From assembly GCA_012719125.1 (NCBI GenBank), contig JAAYAY010000144.1, positions 1 through 45,836 of the forward strand: a DNA stretch of 45,836 nt. Direction: 5' to 3'. Position 1 is the stretch's first letter. Each line of letters starts with the position of its first letter. Shown one piece after another: positions 33,560-41,425 of this stretch. The notes below the pieces were generated by a model, which searched no databases, was not told the DNA's origin, and saw nothing but the letters and a program-made list of their open reading frames with translations. The stretch comes from Planctomycetaceae bacterium. Its GTDB lineage: Bacteria > Planctomycetota > Planctomycetia > Pirellulales > Thermoguttaceae. Position numbers and translations under genes: made by a program.

Positions 33560-34810
33560 TCACGGCAGATCACCGTCGTCTCCCAGGGGCAGACCGCGAA
33601 GCTCCGTCAGAATCTCCAGGTCGTTGCGGCCTTGGGCCTCTTCCCAGTAGGCCTCGGAACACTCGACCTCGTCGAGATGGAGCGTGTCGGCGATCCACAG
33701 TAGCCGCGACCGGATTCTCGCTTCTGAGTCGCCGGGAAGCGCCGCTTCGAGAATCTCGCGATCCGTCTCGTAATCGAGAGGGGCCAAGGCCGCCGAAACG
33801 TGTTCGGCCGTGATCGCGTTCAGGCGGGTGGCGGCCTTGTCCGTGTCTCGGAGCAGACTGCTCTTACAGAACTCGGCGATTCCCATTCCCACCGCATTGC
33901 CGTGGGTCTCCACCGTCAGCCCGCGGATGGCGATCAGCTTGACCCGGGGCGTCTCGCCTTCGACCGCCTTGTGGTCGTCGAACTTGCGCCCCACCACGTT
34001 CGTGTCGAGCCCCGTGCCGCTGATGTTCTTGCCGATGCGATCGATGAGCAGAAGGTCGACGCGATCGAAGGGGAGCCGGGCCATGCTCCGCTTGGCGATT
34101 TCGAGGAGTTCCACCTCGCGAGTCTCGAAGTCGCCGGGTAGCACGGCTTCGATCCGGGCCGTCTCGTCGTAGGCGTTTTCGATGACGGCCAGCCCGGCGA
34201 GGATGCCGCAATTGGCAAACACCTTGTCGACCACGCTGCGAATGATCTGGGCGAAACTGTAGTCGACGATCGCGCGGTGGTAGATTTCCGCCCCGTTTTT
34301 CTTGCCCAGACCGATCAGCATCATCTTCATCAGCCCGCTTTCGATCGGGCCTGCAAAGCGGGTGTGAGGTTTCACCCGGTTGCAGACGACGACGTGGTCG
34401 GCCTCAAAGGCGTGGCGGTCGAAGTGGACGGGCAAGCCCTCTTCAGTCTGTCCCACGACAACCGTCTCCATGCTGGAGCGGATCGGGCAGCCCACCGCTT
34501 CTTCGGTGATTCCGTACGATGCCAGCACGCCGAGTTGTCCCTCGGCCGTTCCTCCGCCGTGACTGCCAATGGCCGGCACGAGAAACGGTTCCGCCCCCAA
34601 CCGGCGGAAATGGCCGACCGCGGCCCGCAGGATCGTGGCGATATTGGCCACGCCGCGACTCCCGGCCGTGATGGCAACCGTCTCCCCGGGTTTCACCCGC
34701 CGGGCCAGGTCAAGCCGAGCGAGCTGCCGGTCGACTTCGCCGGCGACGTCGTCGAGACGCTCGGCCGAGAAGTGCTGACGAACGCGGAACATGCGTGGGA
34801 AATCTGACAC
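33560..34810 (-). CDS. LarA-like (DUF2088) nickel-racemase-family protein
   Basis: A 416-residue protein with a GTG start at 34810 preceded by a perfect AGGAGG (34821-34816). The N-terminal half matches the LarA/DUF2088 catalytic fold: VAITAGSRGVANIATIL (~45-62), FLVPAIGSHGGGTAEGQ, and the cofactor-region stretch PHTRFAGPIESGLMK (~168-182). The histidine and lysine of the latter align by eye with those that hold the nickel-pincer cofactor in lactate racemase. The C-terminal half contains IDRIGKNISGTGLDTNVVG and AVGMGIAEFCKSSL. No larB, larC or larE gene is present in the window, so cofactor supply would have to come from elsewhere. The substrate is unknown, and racemase or epimerase activity on a hydroxy acid is inferred from the family. 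Confidence 0.85.
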   Translation of the reverse strand: MSDFPRMFRVRQHFSAERLDDVAGEVDRQLARLDLARRVKPGETVAITAGSRGVANIATILRAAVGHFRRLGAEPFLVPAIGSHGGGTAEGQLGVLASYGITEEAVGCPIRSSMETVVVGQTEEGLPVHFDRHAFEADHVVVCNRVKPHTRFAGPIESGLMKMMLIGLGKKNGAEIYHRAIVDYSFAQIIRSVVDKVFANCGILAGLAVIENAYDETARIEAVLPGDFETREVELLEIAKRSMARLPFDRVDLLLIDRIGKNISGTGLDTNVVGRKFDDHKAVEGETPRVKLIAIRGLTVETHGNAVGMGIAEFCKSSLLRDTDKAATRLNAITAEHVSAALAPLDYETDREILEAALPGDSEARIRSRLLWIADTLHLDEVECSEAYWEEAQGRNDLEILTELRGLPLGDDGDLP

Positions 34811-34815
34811 AAGAG

Positions 34816-34821
34816 CCTCCT
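34816..34821 (-). promoter_or_regulatory. Strong Shine-Dalgarno deciding a GTG start
   Basis: AGGAGG on the minus strand lies five bases before the GTG at 34810. It is one of the few perfect ribosome sites in the window and supports this start for the LarA-like gene. Confidence 0.75.
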
Positions 34822-34883
34822 ACGTTGGTGCCTGGGGATAGGGTCCATCTTAGCATCGTTCGAGGATTGAGTGTCGCACTGTA

Positions 34884-34913
34884 GGACAGGTTTGCAGTTC
34901 CTGCAACCTGTCC
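34884..34913. repeat. Hairpin with TTTGCAGTTC core
   Basis: GGACAGGTTTGCAG and CTGCAACCTGTCC pair with one bulged base across a 3-base loop. The core TTTGCAGTTC-CTGCA recurs at 39194-39223, and part of it recurs in reverse at 38863-38873. It is therefore a dispersed hairpin in the gap upstream of the LarA-like gene. Confidence 0.65.
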
Positions 34914-35000
34914 AAGGCATGTTGCCAGACTATTCTGCGACACTTATTTCTCAAGCGATGCTTAACAGCCCGCTGAGGACAGCCCAGCCCGGATCATTCG

Positions 35001-35082
35001 CGGGTGGCACGCTCAGAGCGGAGCGATGGGCGTGGTGATTCGACCATCCACGCCCATCGCTCCGCTCTGAGCGTGCCACCCG
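35001..35082. repeat. 35-bp perfect inverted repeat
   Basis: Arms 35001-35035 and 35048-35082 are exact reverse complements (outer end CGGGTGGCACGCTCAGAGCG) with a 12-base loop. This is the strongest cruciform-forming site in the window. It lies in the divergent gap between the LarA-like gene and the AsmA-like gene, about 185 bp before the latter. Perfect arms of this length suggest recent insertion or active maintenance. Confidence 0.85.
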
Positions 35083-35266
35083 ACCCTAATCCCAATAGGG
35101 CCCCGACCACAAACTGAACCACAACTTGTTGCCAGACAACGTCTTGCGGCCGATGCGAGGCCGCCGCCGGCCCGTTTCGCCTCGCCGCAAGCCGATCTGG
35201 AGCGACACTGGCCAAATCGCTACAATAGCCCGGTTTTTCTCTCGGCATCAGCCCCTGAGGTGTGAC

Positions 35267-38200
35267 ATGGCGACCGTCACGGACCGACGAGCCCAATCTG
35301 CAACCCCCGTCCGCGAACCTCGCAGTGAGCCAAGGCCGCGCCGGCGATGGCGGTTCGCGTTGCTGACGATGATCGGCTGTCTGCTGACGATAATCGCCCT
35401 CACGCCCACGATCGTCAGCCGAAGCCCTCTGGCCGGGTGGCTCATCGCGCAGGCAACTTCGGATTTGCAGGGCGAGGCTTCGGTAGGATCCATCCATCTG
35501 GGTTGGTTTTCGGCGCCGGTCCTGGCCGACGTTGAAATTCGCGACGCCCAGAAGCGTCCGCTCCTCGAAATCGAGCACGTTCGGGCGGAGCGGTCTTTGC
35601 TCAGCCTGCTGTTGAGTTCCGGCAATCTGGGGCGGATTCGTATCGAGAAGCCCACCCTTTCCGTCGCCTACGACGGTTCGAGAACGAACCTCGAAGAAGT
35701 CTTCAGCAAGTGGCTCAAGGGCGACTCCACCCAGGCAGACGTCTCCGCCGAACTGGCCGTGACCGGCGGCACGGTAACGCTCACCGACACTCGTTCCACC
35801 AAGAGCTGGCAGGTTAACGAACTCGACCTGGCCGCCAGTGTGCCTGCCGACGAGCGGAGTCCGATCGGCTTGCGCGCGTCGGGCCGCGTTGCCGACTCGC
35901 AGCATGCCGGACGCTTCGCCGTGGAACTCGCCTTGAACCGGACCGCGGCCCGCGAAGATCCGCTCTCGGCGATCGAGGCCCTGAAGGCCGAACTGGAGAA
36001 CACGCCGCTCGAACTGCTCGCCCCGCTGGTCGCTCGCTCGGCGCCCGACGTCGAGCTTGGCGGGCGTCTCAGTGCGTTTGCCAAATGCGAAGTGACGGGC
36101 GGAAATATCCAGCCCGAGGTGGCAATTCAGTTGACGGCGGTCGTCGACAAGTTCGTGCTCGCCGGCGGCGCCCTCCACGGCGATCGTCTGGCGTTGGAAC
36201 GAATCGAGGCCGGAGGCCGGGCGTCCTGGCGCGGCCGGCTCGTCGATATCGAGCGGTTCCGCGTGCAGACAGAACTGGGTAGTGCACTGGTCACTGGCGG
36301 ATTCAACCTGCCCGACGATTCCCTGTCGACGCTGCTCAAGTCGCTGGCCGAGCAAACCTATCGCATCGAAGCCGGGGTCAACCTGGCGGCTCTCGCCGCC
36401 CAGTTGCCGAACACCTTGCGGCTTCAGGAGGGAATGCGAATCGAGTCGGGAGACGCAGCAATCATCCTGGAAAGCCGCCGGACCGGCGACAGCATGCGAT
36501 GGGACGGGCAGGCCGATGTCAGCCGGCTCTCGGCCCAACGCGAAGGCCGCCAGATCCGTTGGCCGGAGCCGATTCGCGCCAACCTCTCCGCCAGCAAGAA
36601 CAGCCAGGGGCTCTCGATCGAACGCCTGGAATGCCGGGCGAAGCACTTGCAGCTTAGCGCCTCGGGTACCCCCGAGCGAATCGACGGCTCGCTCGACGTC
36701 GATCTGGCCGGTCTGGCCGACGAGGCCGAGCAACTGATCGATCTGGGAGGGCTCCGCCTCGCGGGCACCGGACGTGGACGCTTCCAGTGGCATCGCCAAT
36801 CCCAGCAGGACTATGCGGCCGACGGAGACTTGCAGATCGACAAGTTCGAATTGGCTCTGGGCGAGGGGCCCGGCTGGTCCGACCCCAGTCTGCAACTGCG
36901 GGTTGAAGCCCGTGGACCGATCGGCGGCTCGCCCGGTCTGGCCGTTGAATCGGGCAAGGCTCAACTCCTCATCGGCGACGACCAGTTGACCGCGACCCTG
37001 GTCGAGCCCGTGGCCGACCTGATGCATGCCGCTTCGTATCCCTTGGACTTGCAGACCGAGGGCGATCTGGTCCGCTGGTCGGCACGACTGCAGCCGCTGC
37101 TGCCGCTGGGCGACTGGCAAATGGCGGGCCGGCTCACCGCGTCCGGACGTGTGGACTATGCGTCTGACACCACGACCATTCGCAACGCCAAGGTCCGTAT
37201 CGAGGAATTCACCGTCCGCAGCCCCCAATTGAACTTCTACGACCCGGAAGTCGAACTATTGGTTGGACAGGCGAAGTGGCTCCGGCGACAGAGCCGGTTC
37301 GAGATCCCTTCGGCGACCTTGTCGGGACAAACGATCGGGGCGGGCGTCGAACCCTTGGTCGTCGCCTGGTCTGAGGAGGGAGAACTGAGCGAGTTGAATG
37401 GAATTGTGGCCGTGCGGACGACCCTCGATCGGATCCAGCAGTGGACCACGGCGACGGTCACCGAGCCGCCCGCCTGGATGTTCCGCGGAAACCTGACCGG
37501 TCGCAGTTCCTTCCGCACCGCCGAAGGGAAGATGCTGTTTGACGCCGATTCGTCGGTCGAGCAGTTCGCGGCCTATCACCAGTCGGGCAAGAAGCTGGAA
37601 GAACCCAAGATTCGATTGACCGCCCGCGGACAGTACGATCCGGCGGGGAACGTGATCCAATTGCAGACGGCCAAGCTGGAATCGGCACTTCTTGGCGCCG
37701 ACGCCAACGGCAAAGTCGATCTCGGCAAGGACAGGCCGCGGATCGATCTGGACGGACAGTATCAATACGACCTGGTGCGGCTCTCAGAACTGGGCAGAAC
37801 TCATCTCGGTGTGCCGCTGTTTGCGGCAGGGCACGACGCAAAGCCCTTTTCCTATCACGGCCCCCTGTCGCTCGTCGAGACCGAGGCCGGGCTGGACCTG
37901 AAATGGACTGGCGCCGAGATCGCCGGCTTCCTGATCGGTCCGGGCGAACTGAACGCCCAACTGGCCGGCGGCACCACGCGTACCAATCCGATCGTGTTGA
38001 GCGTCAGTGAAGGCAAAATGGCCGTTACACCCCAGATTGTCTTCTCCGAAAACGGCTCGATCCTGAGCATCGAACCCGGACAGGTGGCCGACCGGATCCG
38101 CATCAGTCCCCGCATGTGCGCCGGAGCGCTGCAGTACATTGCTCCGCCCTTGGCCGGCGTGGCCACGGCCGAAGGCACCTTCTCGGTGGAGATGGAACAA

Positions 38201-38692
38201 TGCCGCATTCCCTTGGACGCCCCTGAGAAGGGCGATTTGTCCGGGCGGATGATCATCCACGCCGTGTCGATCGGGCCGGGACCGATGATCCGCGAGTTGG
38301 CCACCGCACTGGGGTTCGGCAAAACCGCCCAGTTGAGCCGCGAATCGGTAGTCCCCTTCCGCATGGTCGACGGCCGCGTCTATCACCGCGACCTGGAGCT
38401 CGTCTTCCCGGAAGTGACCATGAAGACCTACGGCTCGGTCGGTCTCGATCAGTCGTTGGCTCTGATCGTCGAAATGCCGATCCCCGACAAGTGGCGCACC
38501 GGCAACCGGGCCGTCGACGCCATGGTCCAGAACCAGACGATCCGCCTGCCCATCGGCGGCTCGTTACAGGAACCGGCGATCGATCGCCGTGAGTTGGAAC
38601 GCCAGGCCGGCCAGTTCATGCAGGGCGCCGTCCGCAACGTCATCGAGAACCATCTCAACCGCCAATTGGAACGCCTGCTGCAGCCCCGTTAG
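35267..38692 (+). CDS. AsmA/TamB-like envelope protein
   Basis: I chose the ATG at 35267 (MATVTDRRAQS), which has AGGTG just upstream, over an upstream open frame from 35126. The product has 1141 residues. A single N-terminal helix (~30-52, FALLTMIGCLLTIIALTPTI) anchors a long periplasmic beta-rich chain. The AsmA-like N-terminal pattern is seen at ~60-120 (VGSIHLGWFSAPVLADVEIR, LSLLLSSGNLGRIRIEKP). Repeating beta segments follow, and an AsmA-C-like end lies at ~1010-1130 (VPFRMVDGRVYHRDLELVF, LPIGGSLQEPAIDR). AsmA/TamB relatives form bridge-like grooves that move lipids or aid outer-membrane protein assembly. The gene stands alone. Specific cargo is unknown. Confidence 0.85.
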   Translation: MATVTDRRAQSATPVREPRSEPRPRRRWRFALLTMIGCLLTIIALTPTIVSRSPLAGWLIAQATSDLQGEASVGSIHLGWFSAPVLADVEIRDAQKRPLLEIEHVRAERSLLSLLLSSGNLGRIRIEKPTLSVAYDGSRTNLEEVFSKWLKGDSTQADVSAELAVTGGTVTLTDTRSTKSWQVNELDLAASVPADERSPIGLRASGRVADSQHAGRFAVELALNRTAAREDPLSAIEALKAELENTPLELLAPLVARSAPDVELGGRLSAFAKCEVTGGNIQPEVAIQLTAVVDKFVLAGGALHGDRLALERIEAGGRASWRGRLVDIERFRVQTELGSALVTGGFNLPDDSLSTLLKSLAEQTYRIEAGVNLAALAAQLPNTLRLQEGMRIESGDAAIILESRRTGDSMRWDGQADVSRLSAQREGRQIRWPEPIRANLSASKNSQGLSIERLECRAKHLQLSASGTPERIDGSLDVDLAGLADEAEQLIDLGGLRLAGTGRGRFQWHRQSQQDYAADGDLQIDKFELALGEGPGWSDPSLQLRVEARGPIGGSPGLAVESGKAQLLIGDDQLTATLVEPVADLMHAASYPLDLQTEGDLVRWSARLQPLLPLGDWQMAGRLTASGRVDYASDTTTIRNAKVRIEEFTVRSPQLNFYDPEVELLVGQAKWLRRQSRFEIPSATLSGQTIGAGVEPLVVAWSEEGELSELNGIVAVRTTLDRIQQWTTATVTEPPAWMFRGNLTGRSSFRTAEGKMLFDADSSVEQFAAYHQSGKKLEEPKIRLTARGQYDPAGNVIQLQTAKLESALLGADANGKVDLGKDRPRIDLDGQYQYDLVRLSELGRTHLGVPLFAAGHDAKPFSYHGPLSLVETEAGLDLKWTGAEIAGFLIGPGELNAQLAGGTTRTNPIVLSVSEGKMAVTPQIVFSENGSILSIEPGQVADRIRISPRMCAGALQYIAPPLAGVATAEGTFSVEMEQCRIPLDAPEKGDLSGRMIIHAVSIGPGPMIRELATALGFGKTAQLSRESVVPFRMVDGRVYHRDLELVFPEVTMKTYGSVGLDQSLALIVEMPIPDKWRTGNRAVDAMVQNQTIRLPIGGSLQEPAIDRRELERQAGQFMQGAVRNVIENHLNRQLERLLQPR

Positions 38693-38873
38693 GCGCTGCA
38701 AAACAATAAACTACCGAATTGAGTGTTAGCGGCTGGGCGCAAGCCCTCCGATTTCGCCGTACCGGATGGCTCGGGCCGTTCCTCGAAATCGGTAACCTAT
38801 TGTTGAGTGCGGCCTCAGGCAGTCAGAACTCCTCTGCCAAGTGACCGCCATCCTCCACCGGGGGAACTGCAAA

Positions 38874-39132
38874 GTAGCAGGCACGCTCCGCCGTGCCGTC
38901 CGCAGAACTGGTAGCAGGTACGCTCCGCCGTGCCGTCCGCAGAACTGGTAGCAGGCACGCTCCGCCGTGCCGTCCGCAGAACTGGTAGCAGGCACGCTCC
39001 GCCGTGCCGTCCGCAGAACTGGTAGCAGGCACGCTCCGTCGTGCCGTCCGCAGAACTGGTAGCAGGCACGCTCCGCCGTGCCGTCCGCAGAACTGGTAGC
39101 AGGCACGCTCCGCCGTGCCGTCCGCAGAACTG
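38874..39132. repeat. Seven tandem copies of a 37-bp unit
   Basis: Units start at 38874, 38911, 38948, 38985, 39022, 39059 and 39096, each beginning GTAGCAGGCACGCTCCGCCG and ending CCGCAGAACTG. Only single-base differences are seen (for example T for C in unit two and GTCG for GCCG in unit five). Each unit contains the small palindrome GGCACG-CTCCGC-CGTGCC. There are no unique spacers, so this is a direct tandem array and not CRISPR. Near-identity suggests recent expansion. Confidence 0.92.
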
Positions 39133-39193
39133 CCGGAAATCCTGATTTCCCGCCAGCGGCGCTCGGAGAGTGCCTGCTACTTTTCTTGCCACA

Positions 39194-39223
39194 AGAGGAC
39201 TTTGCAGTTCTCCTGCATCCTCT
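39194..39223. repeat. Hairpin related to the one at 34884-34913
   Basis: AGAGGA and TCCTCT form the outer stem, and TGCAG/CTGCA the inner stem around TTCT. The TTTGCAGTTC core is shared with the hairpin upstream of the LarA-like gene. Confidence 0.6.
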
Positions 39224-39427
39224 ACCGGGCGGCGACCCGACGATATCCGGCGCCATTCCGGCTTGCACACAAGGGGGAGACTGAATCAACAGGTCGTCGC
39301 GCCCTTGGCTACGACGTGTCACCCGCTGCGCGGGTTGGGACAAACAAAGGGGGCGGGAGACTTCGCTCTGGCTGCAAAAGCCGTTATCCCGCACCGCCCA
39401 CTGGGCCAGCCCACCGACGTGAGTACA

Positions 39428-39718
39428 ATGAAAAGGTGGCAACGCAAAACGGTAGGGGAATCGACAGGCGCCCGTAAGAGGTGTGAATCATGGCGAGTGA
39501 ATCTTGACGACGCCAAGGCCCATCTGCGGGAAATCATCTCCGGGTTGAATCCCGGCGAACAACTGATGATCGTTCAGGAGGGCGAGCCGGTAGCGACGTT
39601 GACCCGCGCACGTCCCAACCGGTGGCCGTGCAAGGCCGGTAGTGCCAAAGACACGAAGCATTGGATGGCTCCCGACTTTGATGCGCCGCTCGACGATTTC
39701 CGAGAGTACGCGGAATGA
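39428..39718 (+). CDS. Phd/YefM-type antitoxin, apparently orphan
   Basis: The recognisable domain begins WRVNLDDAKAHLREIISGL and continues NPGEQLMIVQEGEPVATLTR, a Phd/YefM-type DNA-binding antitoxin fold. The C-terminal tail WMAPDFDAPLDDFREYAE is typical of toxin-binding tails. The start is uncertain: ATG at 39428 gives 96 residues, while a GTG at 39497 would begin right at the domain (73 residues), which is closer to the usual length. A new ATG overlaps the stop (39715), where a PIN-type toxin would be expected, but that frame ends after about 32 unlike codons. The toxin therefore appears lost. Confidence 0.7.
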   Translation: MKRWQRKTVGESTGARKRCESWRVNLDDAKAHLREIISGLNPGEQLMIVQEGEPVATLTRARPNRWPCKAGSAKDTKHWMAPDFDAPLDDFREYAE

Positions 39719-39896
39719 CCAGCCTGCCTATCCCTTGCCAATCTCGCTCGTCCGCCAGCCGCTGTGCCGGACTTTCAGCCACACGGCAATACTCCGCCTG
39801 GGTAGAGTCCTAGAGTCACAACAAAGCGCAGCCGGTCCTCGTCATTGCGGCAGATGCCCCTTCGTTCATTACTGCGACTCCCCACACAGGGGCAGA

Positions 39897-40307
39897 TCAG
39901 TTTGTCGAAATCCCCTTGCAGGCAGACCAAACCACGCCACAATCTCCGCGGTTCTCCGATGCGTCCAAAAACCTGGTTGACATTCCGTCTCCTTCGGCCG
40001 ATAATTCTTTTGAACCCTGTCGCTCCCAAAGCCCCAAGTTCCACTTGGGGCACGCCGTAAGGCATAGAGAGCACGGGGTTATTTTTTTGGCTTCGTCCTG
40101 CCCGGACTTGTACTTCTCCAGGTAGTTCCCCGTGACCTTTTGCCACTTCACTTCCTGATGCATATTGAGCAGGATCTTGCGCGCTTCAAGGCGATCAATA
40201 ATCCCTTGGAGATCCACGGAGCGGACGAGGACACCACCGTAGAAGTTCGAATAGAACTTCCCTTTCTTGTCCGATTCGTCGGTGTAGATGATGTACTCAA
40301 GAGACAT
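39897..40307 (-). pseudogene. Truncated DUF3800 gene
   Basis: From the ATG at 40307 (MSLEYIIYTDESDKKGKF) the first ~67 residues look like the N-terminus of DUF3800 proteins, including the conserved early YTDESD and the later EVKWQKVTGNYLEKY. Beyond about 40107 the frame turns into unrelated Cys/Trp-rich sequence and stops at 39897. Full-length DUF3800 proteins are usually well over 200 residues, so most of the RNase-H-like fold is missing. DUF3800 genes are typical of accessory and mobile DNA, which fits this stretch. Confidence 0.6.
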
Positions 40308-40466
40308 TGGGAAATCCGGCTGCCAGCCTGGCTTCGCTTCACCGCGCAAACGCAGGCTAACAGGTTCCATGTTCGCCGACAAGCACCGTTGGACACCCAA
40401 AACGAAAAACGCGCTGCTAGCACAGACACCCCCCCAAAAAAACCTACCAACCGTTCAATTTTCCTA

Positions 40467-40494
40467 TTGACATATAACTATATATATGTATACT
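40467..40494 (+). promoter_or_regulatory. Near-consensus sigma-70-type promoter
   Basis: A perfect TTGACA (40467-40472) and TATACT (40489-40494) are separated by 16 bp in a conspicuously AT-rich island, with alternating TA in the spacer. It lies about 40 bp before the ATG at 40535. It is the best promoter match I see in the window and would drive the small-protein ORF and possibly the first arabinofuranosidase. Confidence 0.65.
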
Positions 40495-40534
40495 GGGACG
40501 TGCGTACATATACCTCCAGCCCCCCATCGTACCC

Positions 40535-41425
40535 ATGCCCGAACCACCCCTCGACTTCATCCGCCGAAACGCACCCCTCTTCGCCCGCGTCGGCTCCGTC
40601 GTCGCCACCTACCGCACCCGCCACGGACGCCGCTTCGGTCCCTACTACCGCCTCATCTATCGCCAGGACCGGCGCCAACGCTCCCTCTACCTCGGCCCCT
40701 CCGAAGAACTGGCCGACCAGGTCCGCCGGCTCCTCGCCGAACTCCAGCACCCTCGCAACCACCGCCGCCTCTGCCGCCGTGCCGAACGACTCCGCAAGGC
40801 AACTCTCCTCCAGGTCAAACGCCGGTTCCAACAGGTCGCCCGCCTCTACGGCCTACGCCCCCACGGCTGGGATGTCCGCGGCCTCCGTGCCCTCGGCTGG
40901 CCCCGTATCGACAAGATCACCCCCTTAAAACACCTGCCCTATCCATACTGCTGTAGGACGCACTTGCCGAGTGCGACTCCCGCCCCATCCCCAGCCGCCC
41001 ACTTCACCCCGCCCCCCGACGCCGTGCCTCAAAGTGGGTCGCTCTTGCCGAGTGCGACGCCAGCCCCATCTCCGGCCGTGTCTCGCCCAGAAAACACCCA
41101 ATACCTATCATCCACCACCCGTCCCACGACCTGCGATATTGCCAAATACGACCACTCGCTGCCCAACTCGCCACCGCGTCACACCCCCCCACGCGCCCCG
41201 CGATATTGCCAAAACGGCCCCCGCGCTGCCCAACTCGCGATCCCCACCGTGTCCTCCCACATTCCGCCCCGCGGCCCGCCCGTCGATCGGCTCCCACACT
41301 GCCGTCTTTCTGCGGGAGACTCGCTTGATGCCGCCCCCCCGGCATTCTATGGTGTGGGCTGCGTCTTGCCTTGCCGCAAGCGCACGTCGTCCGACAAGCC
41401 ATCGACTTTCGCCAGAGAACCCCTC
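40535..41425 (+). CDS. Small basic 'GPY...YLG' protein with stop-less in-frame extension
   Basis: From the ATG at 40535 the first ~140 residues look like a real, Arg-rich protein. It contains RHGRRFGPYYRLIYRQ and RQRSLYLGPSEELADQVRRL, resembling the short DUF6788-like proteins scattered in planctomycetes; I do not know their role. After about residue 140 the translation becomes Pro/Ser/Thr-rich low complexity (with PSATPAPSPA twice) and stays open, in frame, into the arabinofuranosidase at 41426, stopping only at 43402. The extension covers repeat-like DNA (two CTTGCCGAGTGCGAC copies). I think it is an intergenic region that lacks a stop by chance or decay, but a 955-residue fusion cannot be excluded. 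Confidence 0.5.

Larger units (their letters stand above)
38693..39427. other. Repeat-dominated intergenic region
   Basis: About 735 bp after the AsmA-like gene hold the 37-bp tandem array and a hairpin, with no convincing gene. A long minus-strand frame here encodes only the translated repeat and is dismissed. The region marks the start of an accessory stretch that runs to about 40.5 kb. Confidence 0.6.

Noticed and set aside
34994-37228. A 744-codon minus-strand frame opposite the AsmA-like gene
   Set aside because: It runs through the perfect inverted repeat and shows no domain. The plus-strand frame has the anchor helix and AsmA pattern.
38874-39132. CRISPR array
   Set aside because: The 37-bp units abut directly with no unique spacers, and no cas gene is in the window.
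38726-39442. A repeat protein (ACYQFCGRHGG-type units) on the minus strand
   Set aside because: It is only the translation of the 37-bp DNA array. Because 37 is not a multiple of three the units fall in changing frames, and no ribosome site is present.
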